Source: Thermoleophilia bacterium (GTDB lineage: Bacteria; Actinomycetota; Thermoleophilia; Gaiellales; SKUG01). Taken from it: a stretch of 12,293 nucleotides of DNA. The number at the start of each line of letters is the position of its first letter. Within the stretch, counting starts at the first letter, position 1. Shown here piece by piece: positions 1-6,004 of the stretch. The DNA lies in the NCBI GenBank assembly GCA_025964405.1, contig JAOPYW010000267.1, positions 1-12,293 on the forward strand. Direction: 5' to 3'. A model generated the notes under the pieces. It was not told where the DNA came from and did no database searches. It saw nothing but the letters and a program-made list of their open reading frames with translations. Both the position numbers and the translations under genes were made by a program.

Positions 1-1303
1 CGCCGAGCGCAGCGGACGAGCTCTCCCAGGAGTCGATGGAGGAAACGACCACGGTGTCGTCGTCCTCGGAGACCGCGATCAGCTGGTCGCCGGCCGCGAT
101 GCGCGTGTTCATGCGTGGGTTGAGCACGATCTCACCGCCGGGCGTGCGCAGGCCGAGGATCGAGCTGCGCTCGAAGCTGAGCAGGGCCTGTCCGTAGGTC
201 GAGCCGACCAGCTCCGGCAGCTCCTGGAAGTAGAGCTCGTCGCCGTCGAAGTCGAGCAGCTCCTGGTAGACGGAGCCCATGCCGGCTTGGCGGCAGATCT
301 GCGCCGTGATGCGGGCGATGAGCTCGCTCGACACGACGGTGCGCACGCGCCCGCCGGTCGCCTGGTGCAGGGCCGCGGCGTTCGTCGCCTCACGCAGCTC
401 GAGCGTGACGTCGATGTCGGTGAGCGCGCGATCGAAGCTCATGAGCGAGAGCATCACCTTCACGTTCTGCGCGTCGGGGCTGTCGCGCTCCTCGCCCAGC
501 ACGATCACGGTCTTCGCGCGCGTCGGGCCGACGATCGCGAGGTCGGCCGGGTCAGCCGGGTCGCCGGTGCGGCACACGATGCGCAGCTCCTGGTGCTGGC
601 GCGTCAGCTTGCGGAAGAGGTGCTGCGTGTTGCCGCTGCCGTGGCGGGAGTTGATCTCGTCCTCCATGTCGACCTTGTCGCGGTCGGCGAGGATGACCAC
701 GCACGCGTTCTTCTGGTTGGCGTTGGCGATCGCCAGCTCCGAGATGATCGTGTGCAGCTTGTCACTCCAGCCCAGGATGAGCGTGTGCCCCTCCTCGACC
801 ACCGTGCCGCGCCCCTTGCGCAGGTTCTCGACCATGCGATCGATCACCGACGAGATGAGGCCGATCAGCGACGAGAAGATGAAGATGCCGACGATCGTGA
901 TCGCGAGCGCGACGAACCGCAGCGTCCAGTCCTCCGTCGAGTCGCCCGCGACCGTGCCCGGGTCGAGCGTGTTGGTGAGTGAGCCCCACGCCGCGTGCCA
1001 GAAGCCCTCGCTGCTCTCCGACCCCTCGACGTTCTTCGCGACGAGTGCGAGCGGAATCGCCGTGATCACCACGAACGCCGCCGTCACCGCCGCCAGCCAC
1101 AGGATGAGCGGGCCCGTGCCCTTGGCGAGCGTCACGTCGAAGCGGTAGCGCAGGCGCTGGCGCAGTCCGATCTCCGGCTCCTCCACCGTGGCCTTCGGCG
1201 ACGACTGCCCACCCGAGCTGCCGGGCACGTGCTGCCCGGGCACGCCGCTCGTGTTCTTGCGCTGCGCTCGCGCGCGGGCTTCCATCTGGGTTCGCTGGCT
1301 CAT
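1..1303 (-). CDS. CASTOR/POLLUX-like ion channel with cytoplasmic TrkA-N/RCK-type domains (3' part missing)
   Basis: About 434 codons are visible from ATG at 1303; the frame stays open to the window edge, so the C-terminus is missing. After a polar N-terminus (about 1-55) come a membrane helix (about 64-88, starting GPLILWLAAV), a re-entrant pore-like loop with SLTNTLDPGTVAGD (about 108-121) and a second helix (about 129-152, starting FVALAITIVGIF). The soluble part that follows is rich in Rossmann-like strands: HTLILGWSD, then CVVILADRDKVDME, and later TVIVLGEERD. This two-helix-plus-RCK layout with a DPGT-type loop is typical of bacterial homologues of the plant nuclear channels CASTOR/POLLUX; it suggests a ligand-gated cation channel of the cytoplasmic membrane. 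The selected ion is not deducible. No strong Shine-Dalgarno precedes the ATG. The gene diverges from the acyltransferase gene at 1473. A TrkA-domain potassium channel is the alternative label. Confidence 0.85.
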   Translation of the reverse strand, partial: MSQRTQMEARARAQRKNTSGVPGQHVPGSSGGQSSPKATVEEPEIGLRQRLRYRFDVTLAKGTGPLILWLAAVTAAFVVITAIPLALVAKNVEGSESSEGFWHAAWGSLTNTLDPGTVAGDSTEDWTLRFVALAITIVGIFIFSSLIGLISSVIDRMVENLRKGRGTVVEEGHTLILGWSDKLHTIISELAIANANQKNACVVILADRDKVDMEDEINSRHGSGNTQHLFRKLTRQHQELRIVCRTGDPADPADLAIVGPTRAKTVIVLGEERDSPDAQNVKVMLSLMSFDRALTDIDVTLELREATNAAALHQATGGRVRTVVSSELIARITAQICRQAGMGSVYQELLDFDGDELYFQELPELVGSTYGQALLSFERSSILGLRTPGGEIVLNPRMNTRIAAGDQLIAVSEDDDTVVVSSIDSWESSSAALG

Positions 1304-1370
1304 GGATGGCTCGTGTCGTTCGAAAGGCTGATCGAGAGACACGAGCCTACGGTTCGCGGCCTGCCGGCGT

Positions 1371-1420
1371 GCGAAAGTGTGCACACGGTTCCACCGATGG
1401 AACATGGCGCACACATTCGC
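1371..1420. promoter_or_regulatory. 50-bp imperfect dyad in the divergent intergenic region (candidate operator)
   Basis: The two 25-bp halves are complementary at 19 of 25 positions by hand alignment, with one common centre between 1395 and 1396. The inner part is GTTCCA-CCGA-TGGAAC (1388-1403, six perfect pairs). The outer part pairs GCGAAAGTGTGC (1371-1382) with GCACACATTCGC (1409-1420), one mismatch. The left outer arm also carries the perfect 10-bp palindrome GTGTGCACAC (1377-1386). Lying between two divergent genes, 68 bp from one start codon and 52 bp from the other, it is more likely a regulator-binding site than a terminator. The regulator is unknown. Confidence 0.5.
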
Positions 1421-1460
1421 CGTGGGGCCGCTGAGCTCGAGCACCGCGGGGCCGCTTCGC

Positions 1461-1466
1461 TAGGGT
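1461..1466 (+). promoter_or_regulatory. Candidate -10 element for a leaderless transcript
   Basis: TAGGGT stands exactly 6 nt before the ATG at 1473. In actinobacteria a TANNNT hexamer 6-7 nt before the start codon is the usual sign that transcription begins at the start codon itself. The same purine-rich bases (AGGGTGG, 1462-1468) could instead serve as a ribosome binding site, so the reading is not unique. No good -35 hexamer is seen. Confidence 0.45.
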
Positions 1467-1472
1467 GGCGCC

Positions 1473-2279
1473 ATGACCGAGCCCGTTTCAACTTCCGCCA
1501 CCTCCGCCACCTTCGAACGGCGCGACGACCTCGCACCCGGCCTGCTGCTCGGCGACGGCGTGACGATCGGCGACGGCGTCGACCTCGGCCAGCACGCCGT
1601 CATCCACGCGGGAGCCGAACTCGGCGACGGCGTGCAGCTCGGGGCGTTCGTGGTCATCCACGCGGGAACCCGGGTCGGCGCCGGCACCTTCATCGGTGAC
1701 CACGCGGTGGTCGGCAAGCAGGTGAAGCTCGCCGCGGCGTCGACGGCGTCACGCGCACCGCTCCCCCCGCTCGAGATCGGCACGCGCTGCACGATCGGCG
1801 CCGGCGCCGTGGTCAACGCGGGCACGAGGATCGGCGACGACACCCTGCTCGGCGACCAGGCGATGCTGCGCGAGCGCGTGACGGTCGGCTCCAAGTGCGT
1901 GCTCGGGCGCAGCGCGCTCGTCGAGAACGACACGACGCTCGGCGACCGCGTGAAGGTGCAGGCCAACGCCTACCTGACCGCCTACATGACGATCGAGGAT
2001 GACGTCTTCGTCGCGCCCTGCGTCATGACCACGAACGACAACTTCATGGGTCGCACGAAGGAGCGGTTCGCCACCATCGGTGGCCCGACGTTCAAGGCCG
2101 GGGCCCGAGTCGGCGGGGGAGCGGTGATCCTGCCCAACATCGTCATCGGCGAAGAGGGATTCGTGGCCGCGGGCGCGGTCGTGACGAAGGATGTCGCGCC
2201 GCGCACCCTGGTGGTCGGCACGCCAGCGCGGCCGCTGCGCGAGGTGCCCGCGAACGAGCTGCTCGGCGCCGACGCGTAG
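1473..2279 (+). CDS. Left-handed beta-helix (hexapeptide-repeat) acyltransferase
   Basis: This 268-residue protein is built almost entirely of hexapeptide repeats of the form (I/V/L)GxGxx. The first block is about residues 23-88, the second about 101-180. The latter continues into a C-terminal coil ending with GGGAVILPNIVIG (214-226), FVAAGAVVTKDV (230-241) and VVGTPARPL (247-255), the usual closing elements of sugar and nucleotide-sugar O- or N-acetyltransferases. Such enzymes use acetyl-CoA or acyl-ACP and act as trimers in the cytoplasm. A segment at about 183-204 (CVMTTNDNFMG onward) takes the place of the longer loop seen in WlbB/FdtC-like enzymes. The substrate cannot be read from the sequence; with rmlA, rmlB and a glycosyltransferase nearby, a nucleotide sugar or surface glycan is plausible. 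The only Met near the N-terminus is the chosen start. Confidence 0.85.
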   Translation: MTEPVSTSATSATFERRDDLAPGLLLGDGVTIGDGVDLGQHAVIHAGAELGDGVQLGAFVVIHAGTRVGAGTFIGDHAVVGKQVKLAAASTASRAPLPPLEIGTRCTIGAGAVVNAGTRIGDDTLLGDQAMLRERVTVGSKCVLGRSALVENDTTLGDRVKVQANAYLTAYMTIEDDVFVAPCVMTTNDNFMGRTKERFATIGGPTFKAGARVGGGAVILPNIVIGEEGFVAAGAVVTKDVAPRTLVVGTPARPLREVPANELLGADA

Positions 2280-2288
2280 CGCGGGCGA

Positions 2289-2305
2289 CGCGCGGTCAGC
2301 GCGCG
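2289..2305. terminator. Weak hairpin between convergent genes
   Basis: CGCGCG-GTCAG-CGCGCG forms a 6-bp perfect stem with a 5-nt loop in the 39-bp gap between the stops of the acyltransferase and the SpoIID gene. There is no T tract on either strand, so a bidirectional terminator role is only inferred from position. The sequence GCGCGGTCAGCGCG occurs at 2290-2303 and again at 2313-2326, where it runs into the SpoIID stop codon. Confidence 0.25.
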
Positions 2306-2318
2306 ACGCGGGGCGCGG

Positions 2319-3845
2319 TCAGCGCGTGCGACGCATGACGGTGGTCGTCGTGGGCGCGGTCGGCTTCAGCGCGAGGCGCGGTCCGGGGATACCGGAGCGG
2401 GTGAGCGTGATCACCGACGGGCCGGTCACCTTGACCGGGGCCTTCCAGAGGCCGGTGGTCTTGTTCACCTTGACGGCGATCGGCTTGGCGGAGATGCCCT
2501 TGACCGTGCGCGTGAGCGTCGTGATGCCGGTGGTCGGTGCGCGCCCGGTGAGCGTCACGTACTGGCCTTGCTTGATCACGTTCGGCGCGTTGATGCTGAG
2601 CAGCTGGAACCGGAACCACGTCGAGGCGAGGCCCCAGTTGGCCTGGAGCGTGCCGGCGCTGATCGTGCTCCCGCCCTTCGAGCCGCGCACGTTGACCTTG
2701 CTGGCGTAGCCCGACGGGCTGAGCGTCACGTCGACGCCCTTGAAGAGGCCGGCGTAGGAGCCCTTGAGCTTCGCGGCCAGCTGGGCCGGCGTGTAGATCG
2801 GCATCTGGCACTGGGTGGCGGGGCTCTTGTAGATCCACACCGTGCAGCGCGACTCCTGCTCGAAGGGCGAGACGACCGAGCGCAGGTAGCGGAGTGGGGT
2901 GCCGCCCGTCCAGACATCCTCGTTGTTGGCGGAGCGCCCGCCGCTCGTCGAGTAGAAGAAGGTCTGGGCGAGCTTGCCGTTCGCGTCGCCGACGCGCACG
3001 ACCTGGTCGGCGGTGCTGGCCACGGCCTCGTCGGTCTGCGGCATCTCGGCGCTCGCGCCCCCGTAGACCTGGCTCATCGTGGTCGAGTAGAGGTCGAAGT
3101 AGCGGGTCGAGGCCGGGTTGATGCCGTAGAGCGCGTAGGAGCGCGCGGCGATCGCCTGGGCGCGCAGCGCCTGCTGCTCCCAGGAGGCTGACATCTCGCG
3201 GGAGACGACTCCGCGCAGGTAGCTCTCGAGCGCCACCGTGTTGGTCACCGCGACGCGGCCGCTGGTCGCGCTCGACGAGGTCTTCACGAGCTGCCCGGTG
3301 ATGGTGCCGCGGTAGGCGGTGTTCGGCCCGGCGAATTCGCCGCGGAACTGCGTCTTGAGGCTGCCGTCGAGGCTCGGCGTGATGGTCACGTCGGTGGCGG
3401 AGCCGGCGGCGAGCACGGTGGTCTCGCCGTTGCGGATGATGCGCGCCTCGAGGGCGATGCCGCCGACCTGCGCGAACTCCACGACGTCGCTCGGCAGGAG
3501 CGGCTTGGTCACGAGGCCCTGGCGCACGGTGCCGCTGCTGGTGATGAGCACGCGGGCGGTGTCGAGGCCGGGCTTGAGCAGCACGCGCAGCGAGTTGGGG
3601 CTCGTCGCGGGCTTGGGCGCCACCACGGTGCCGGTGAAGTAGTGGCCGATGATCTGCTCACCGCTCCACCCCTTCTGGGCGTACCCCTTCGCGCCGTACT
3701 GGCTCATGCCGATGCCGTGGCCCCAACCGCGTCCCTCGATGCGGTACTGGGCGCTGCTGCGCGCCGACGCGGCGGGCGCGGCGACGAGCACTGACAGTAG
3801 AACGGCGGCGAGGGCGGCAAGGCCGGTTCGCGTGGCATGGGGCAT
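2319..3845 (-). CDS. Secreted SpoIID/LytB-domain protein, probable peptidoglycan lytic enzyme
   Basis: 508 residues from ATG 3845. A Sec signal peptide covers residues 1-29 (hydrophobic core LAALAAVLLSVLVAAP, AxA-type end ASA). Next is GRGWGHGIGMSQYGAKGY (38-55), a SpoIID-family signature that in Bacillus SpoIID sits at the C-terminal end of the domain. The SpoIID/LytB core follows at about 195-335: ESYLRGVVSREM (207-218), LRAQAIAARSYALY (227-240), STSGGRSANNEDVW (299-312) and YLRSVVSPFE (320-329). E217 aligns by motif with the catalytic glutamate (Glu88) described for Bacillus SpoIID, a lytic transglycosylase on denuded glycan. C334 and C346 could form a disulfide. Residues about 420-508 look like a beta-rich Ig-like domain. 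Sporulation need not be inferred: such proteins are common in non-sporulating actinobacteria. The role is envelope remodelling, specificity unknown. Confidence 0.88.
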   Translation of the reverse strand: MPHATRTGLAALAAVLLSVLVAAPAASARSSAQYRIEGRGWGHGIGMSQYGAKGYAQKGWSGEQIIGHYFTGTVVAPKPATSPNSLRVLLKPGLDTARVLITSSGTVRQGLVTKPLLPSDVVEFAQVGGIALEARIIRNGETTVLAAGSATDVTITPSLDGSLKTQFRGEFAGPNTAYRGTITGQLVKTSSSATSGRVAVTNTVALESYLRGVVSREMSASWEQQALRAQAIAARSYALYGINPASTRYFDLYSTTMSQVYGGASAEMPQTDEAVASTADQVVRVGDANGKLAQTFFYSTSGGRSANNEDVWTGGTPLRYLRSVVSPFEQESRCTVWIYKSPATQCQMPIYTPAQLAAKLKGSYAGLFKGVDVTLSPSGYASKVNVRGSKGGSTISAGTLQANWGLASTWFRFQLLSINAPNVIKQGQYVTLTGRAPTTGITTLTRTVKGISAKPIAVKVNKTTGLWKAPVKVTGPSVITLTRSGIPGPRLALKPTAPTTTTVMRRTR

Positions 3846-3853
3846 TCGCATGT

Positions 3854-3859
3854 CTCCTC
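3854..3859 (-). promoter_or_regulatory. Shine-Dalgarno that decides the SpoIID start
   Basis: GAGGAG lies 2 nt before an ATG at 3851 but 8 nt before a second in-frame ATG at 3845. The 8-nt spacing is normal and the 2-nt spacing is not, so the start at 3845 is preferred. The signal peptide is unaffected; only the residues Met-Arg are lost. Confidence 0.6.
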
Positions 3860-3912
3860 ATCGGCGTCGCGCGTGGCCCGTGTTGAGCCGACCTTCTGAC
3901 CGTGCGACGCGA

Positions 3913-3944
3913 TGCACGAAAAAGTGCACGGGTGCAGGACCATA
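3913..3944 (-). promoter_or_regulatory. Candidate promoter and inverted repeat for the SpoIID gene
   Basis: On the minus strand TGC-TATGGT (hexamer 3944-3939) resembles an extended -10 box. Ten bases farther along lies an inverted repeat TGCAC-TTTTTC-GTGCA (3928-3913), which would sit in the first part of the transcript and could be an operator or a small hairpin. The -35 region (GTGAAG at 17 nt) is poor. The untranslated leader would be close to 90 nt. The rest of the 250-bp gap (3846-4095) shows no credible gene. Confidence 0.3.
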
Positions 3945-4029
3945 GCAGCGACGGCGTGCCGCCTTCACGGGCACGCACTCGTAGTACGTCGCAGGTCGAC
4001 TTCAGGTTCGACGTGGCGGCGGCGAGTCT

Positions 4030-4078
4030 TGTCAGGGCGGGGAGCGGCGTGCCGCTGCGGCGCGCACGAGGCGCCTGA
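4030..4078 (-). terminator. Compound hairpin after the 4096-4956 gene
   Basis: GTCAGGGCG (4030-4038) can pair with CGCCTGAC (4071-4078) with one bulge, enclosing a second stem AGCGGC-GT-GCCGCT (4042-4055). It begins 18 nt beyond the stop codon at 4096 on the minus strand. There is no U-run, so this would be a hairpin-only terminator of the type often proposed for actinobacteria. Confidence 0.35.
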
Positions 4079-4095
4079 CCCAACGCGCTGCGGCG

Positions 4096-4956
4096 CTAGA
4101 TGACGCTCGCGGGCGGCGTGGTCTCGTTGAACGCCGTGTCGAGGTCGTTCGGCGTGAACCAGATGTGCTTCATCATGTTGATGTTGCCGGCGCCGTGCAC
4201 GTGCCACGTGCCCATGCCGAGATCGGGTGCTGCACCGTTGGCGCCGAGCGCCGCTCCGATGAGCTTGAGGCTGCCGTCGGCCTGCTTGCGGTAGAGGATC
4301 ATGCCGGGCGCGTCGAGGTCGAGGTTCTGCCCGCCCTTGATGGCGTGCACGAGGCCGCCGCCCTCCACCGGGAACTTGTCGAAGTCGTAGCCCGCGGCCT
4401 TCGCGGCATTCGAGTCGGCGTACTTCGCGGTCGAGCTGATCAGCTTGTTGACGACGGCGCCGGCCTTGGCCCGGTCCTCGGGCGCGGTGCGACCGAACAC
4501 GACCTTGCCCGACGACGTGGTCGTCGAGTTCGCGAAGTTGCTGGCGCTGATGAGCGGTCCGGTGAGCAGCTCCTTGGCGCTGCCCTGCAGCACGGTCGGC
4601 TTGCCTCCGTTGGCGGCCCCCATGTCGTGGGAGTGCGGCATCGACTCATCCATGCCGGCCATGCCGCCCGCCGCGGCCTGGGTCGCGTTGTTGCCGGCGA
4701 CCTGCTTCGCGAGCTGGTTCGTGAGTTCGGCCGCGCCTGCGCCGCCGCCCGCGACCGCCCCCGACATCTTCGTGATGACCGCCTTGAGCGCCTCGACGGC
4801 GGCTACGAGCTGGTTGAGGGCCGCGGAGATCGTGCTGGACGTCGCGCCGCCACCGGTGACCGCAGGCGTAGTCGGGGGCGTCGCGCCGCCGGCCTGGGTG
4901 CTCGTGGCGGGCTTCGGCGTGATGCCGGCGCCCACTGCTGGTGTCATTCCGCACAT
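4096..4956 (-). CDS. Unrecognised protein with a low-complexity N-terminus and a His-containing C-terminal domain
   Basis: 286 residues from ATG 4956. The same frame is open upstream, but a start there would overlap the divergent gene at 5060. Residues 1-42 are Ala/Gly/Pro/Thr-rich and show no clear signal peptide. Residues about 43-67 (from ISAALNQLVAAVEALKAV) and about 76-88 look like amphipathic helices, followed by a Gly/Met/His patch with MPHSHDMG (106-113). The C-terminal half looks like a folded domain: KYADSNAAKAAGYDF (178-192), GGGLVHAI (199-206), PGMILYRKQADGSLKLIGAALG (218-239), TWHVHGAG (250-257) and MKHIWFTPNDL (262-272). H204, H252, H254 and H264 could form a metal site; this is inference. 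The pattern of an AAGY stretch followed by WHxH and HxW resembles uncharacterised extracellular proteins I have seen without a named function. A leader with TTCCCA-N17-TATCTT precedes it. Confidence 0.7.
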   Translation of the reverse strand: MCGMTPAVGAGITPKPATSTQAGGATPPTTPAVTGGGATSSTISAALNQLVAAVEALKAVITKMSGAVAGGGAGAAELTNQLAKQVAGNNATQAAAGGMAGMDESMPHSHDMGAANGGKPTVLQGSAKELLTGPLISASNFANSTTTSSGKVVFGRTAPEDRAKAGAVVNKLISSTAKYADSNAAKAAGYDFDKFPVEGGGLVHAIKGGQNLDLDAPGMILYRKQADGSLKLIGAALGANGAAPDLGMGTWHVHGAGNINMMKHIWFTPNDLDTAFNETTPPASVI

Positions 4957-5013
4957 GGTGTTCGTCCCGTCCCTGGGTGCCGCAGCGTGTCCATTCGCGC
5001 GGCATTCCCTTCC

Positions 5014-5042
5014 AAGATACGACGGGTTTCGCGTTCTGGGAA
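5014..5042 (-). promoter_or_regulatory. Candidate sigma-70-type promoter for the 4956 gene
   Basis: On the minus strand TTCCCA (5042-5037) and TATCTT (5019-5014) are separated by exactly 17 nt. TATCTT fits the TANNNT actinobacterial -10 and TTCCCA matches four of six bases of TTGACA. Transcription would start near 5007, leaving a leader of about 50 nt before ATG 4956. The element lies inside the 103-bp gap shared with the divergent gene at 5060, so both promoters must overlap or interleave. Confidence 0.45.
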
Positions 5043-5059
5043 GAGCGCACAAGCAGCGC

Positions 5060-5668
5060 ATGGCAGTCATCGCAGACATCACCGTCTCGCTCGACGGATA
5101 CGTCACGGGCCCCAACCCGGGCCCGAGCAACGGCCTCGGCGACGGTGGCGAGGCGCTGCACGCATGGGTGTTCGCCAGCGATTCGCCGCAGGATCGCGAC
5201 GTGCTCGAACGATCGATGGCGCGCTACGGGGCGGTGGTCATGGGGCGGCGACTGTTCGACGTCGTCGACGGCCCGAGCGGCTGGAGCGAGGATCGCGGCT
5301 TCGGAGCCGGCGCGGAGCCCGATGGTGCGCCGCCGGTGTTCGTCGTCACGCACACCCAGCCCGAGCACGTGCGCCTCGCCGACCAGATGCACATCGTGAC
5401 CGAGGGCGTCGCCGTGGCGGTCGCTCGCGCGGTCGACGCGGCGGGCGACAAGGACGTCTCGGTCATGGGCGGCGGCTCGGTCATCCGCTCCGTGCTCGCC
5501 GAAGGTCTCGCCGATCGCCTGGTGCTCCACGTAGCGCCGCTGCTCCTGGGGAGCGGCACGCCGCTGTTCACCGCTGACGAACCGCTGCGTGCATCGCTCC
5601 ACATCGATGACGTCGTGGCCACCATGCACGCCACGCACATGACCTACCTGGTCGGCGCGGTGCACTGA
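5060..5668 (+). CDS. Dihydrofolate reductase family protein (RibD C-terminal domain type)
   Basis: The 202-residue single-domain protein begins AVIADITVSLDGYVTGP (2-18), the strand-loop that opens RibD-C/DHFR-like proteins. It contains GAVVMGRRLFD (57-67) and MGGGSVIRSVLAEGL (136-150), the NADPH-binding glycine-rich turn, followed by ADRLVLHVAPLLLGSGTPLF (151-170). Members reduce pterin- or flavin-pathway-like substrates with NADPH, but most stand-alone actinobacterial copies have no assigned substrate. Riboflavin genes are absent nearby, so RibD function should not be assumed. The ATG at 5060 aligns with the conserved N-terminal strand; the frame is open farther upstream but would run through the divergent gene. 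No strong ribosome binding site is seen (GGGAAGAG is about 15 nt away). It is monocistronic here. Confidence 0.85.
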   Translation: MAVIADITVSLDGYVTGPNPGPSNGLGDGGEALHAWVFASDSPQDRDVLERSMARYGAVVMGRRLFDVVDGPSGWSEDRGFGAGAEPDGAPPVFVVTHTQPEHVRLADQMHIVTEGVAVAVARAVDAAGDKDVSVMGGGSVIRSVLAEGLADRLVLHVAPLLLGSGTPLFTADEPLRASLHIDDVVATMHATHMTYLVGAVH

Positions 5669-5691
5669 GCGATGGCACGACACAATCGGGA

Positions 5692-5716
5692 TTAGACGTC
5701 GCATAGCGAGGTCTAA
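5692..5716. promoter_or_regulatory. Inverted repeat TTAGAC-N13-GTCTAA
   Basis: Two perfect 6-bp arms separated by 13 bp lie 24 bp beyond the stop of the reductase gene and 6 bp before an ATG at 5723. The arms are AT-rich relative to the surrounding DNA. The long spacer makes a terminator stem unlikely; a binding site for a dimeric regulator is possible but unproven. Confidence 0.3.
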
Positions 5717-5722
5717 CGCCAT

Positions 5723-6004
5723 ATGGACCGACGTGCCTCGAAGCGGCCGCACCTCGACCCGCCCACATGGGGCAAGTGCTCGGTATGCGAGGTCCAACCC
5801 CCGTTCTGGAGTGCCATCCAGCACGCGGCGCGGGCGCACGGGCGGTGGAGACGACGACGGGCCACCCGCAGGCAGCCCGTCAGTCAGTGCATGTTCCGCG
5901 CGATGCGCGCGGGTAACCGAGGTGCGACAGGTGCCTGCGCCGCCGGCCGGGCGCGTGCGCCGGCCGCCGCCTACTTCTCGAGGCTGGCGTACTGCTGCTC
6001 GTAG
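5723..6004 (+). CDS. Doubtful small ORF with a CxxC/HxxxxH pattern
   Basis: 93 codons from ATG 5723. The first 42 or so codons end in G or C about 86% of the time by hand count, compatible with coding in this genome, and include CSVC (19-22) followed after 11 residues by H-x4-H, a zinc-finger-like spacing. The remainder is Arg/Ala-rich, crosses the GC hairpin at 5944-5966 and overlaps the 3' end of rmlB on the other strand by 34 nt, which argues against it. No good ribosome binding site is present. It may be a real small protein whose end is shared with rmlB, a decayed fragment, or chance. Confidence 0.25.
   Translation: MDRRASKRPHLDPPTWGKCSVCEVQPPFWSAIQHAARAHGRWRRRRATRRQPVSQCMFRAMRAGNRGATGACAAGRARAPAAAYFSRLAYCCS
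5944..5966 (-). terminator. Strong GC hairpin just after rmlB
   Basis: GGCCGGGCGC (5945-5954) pairs with GCGCCGGCC (5957-5965) across a 2-nt GT turn, with one bulged G; 5944/5966 extends it. It begins 4 nt beyond the rmlB stop codon. There is no U tract. Position and stability make it the most credible terminator in the window, and it could also stop readthrough from the convergent side. Confidence 0.5.

Larger units (their letters stand above)
5669..5970. other. Gene-poor interval between convergent reductase and rmlB genes
   Basis: This 302-bp stretch contains the TTAGAC/GTCTAA repeat near its left end, one doubtful + strand reading frame starting at 5723 and a strong GC hairpin at its right end. 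I see no RNA gene, no insertion-sequence ends and no well-supported coding region. Composition near 5680-5720 is noticeably less GC-rich than in the genes. Confidence 0.6.

Noticed and set aside
279..1148. Long + strand open frame across the left-edge channel gene
   Set aside because: Ser/Arg-rich translation without motifs; it is the antisense shadow of the minus-strand channel gene, which has coherent membrane helices and Rossmann-like strands.
1530..1720. Near-repetitive GGCGACGGCGT units suggesting a DNA tandem repeat
   Set aside because: They are the coding consequence of hexapeptide repeats (IGDGV, LGDGV) in the acyltransferase and are not a separate repeat element.
2568..3191. + strand frame opposite the SpoIID gene
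   Set aside because: Antisense shadow; the minus strand shows signal peptide, SpoIID core motifs and a good ribosome binding site.
4957..5130. N-terminal extension of the 4096-4956 gene to ATG 5130
   Set aside because: It would overlap the start of the divergent reductase gene and read through the candidate promoter at 5014-5042; ATG 4956 avoids both.
4445..5668. Reductase gene starting far upstream at 4445
   Set aside because: The added N-terminus would lie antisense to the 4096-4956 gene and has no place in the DHFR/RibD family, whose first strand begins right at ATG 5060.
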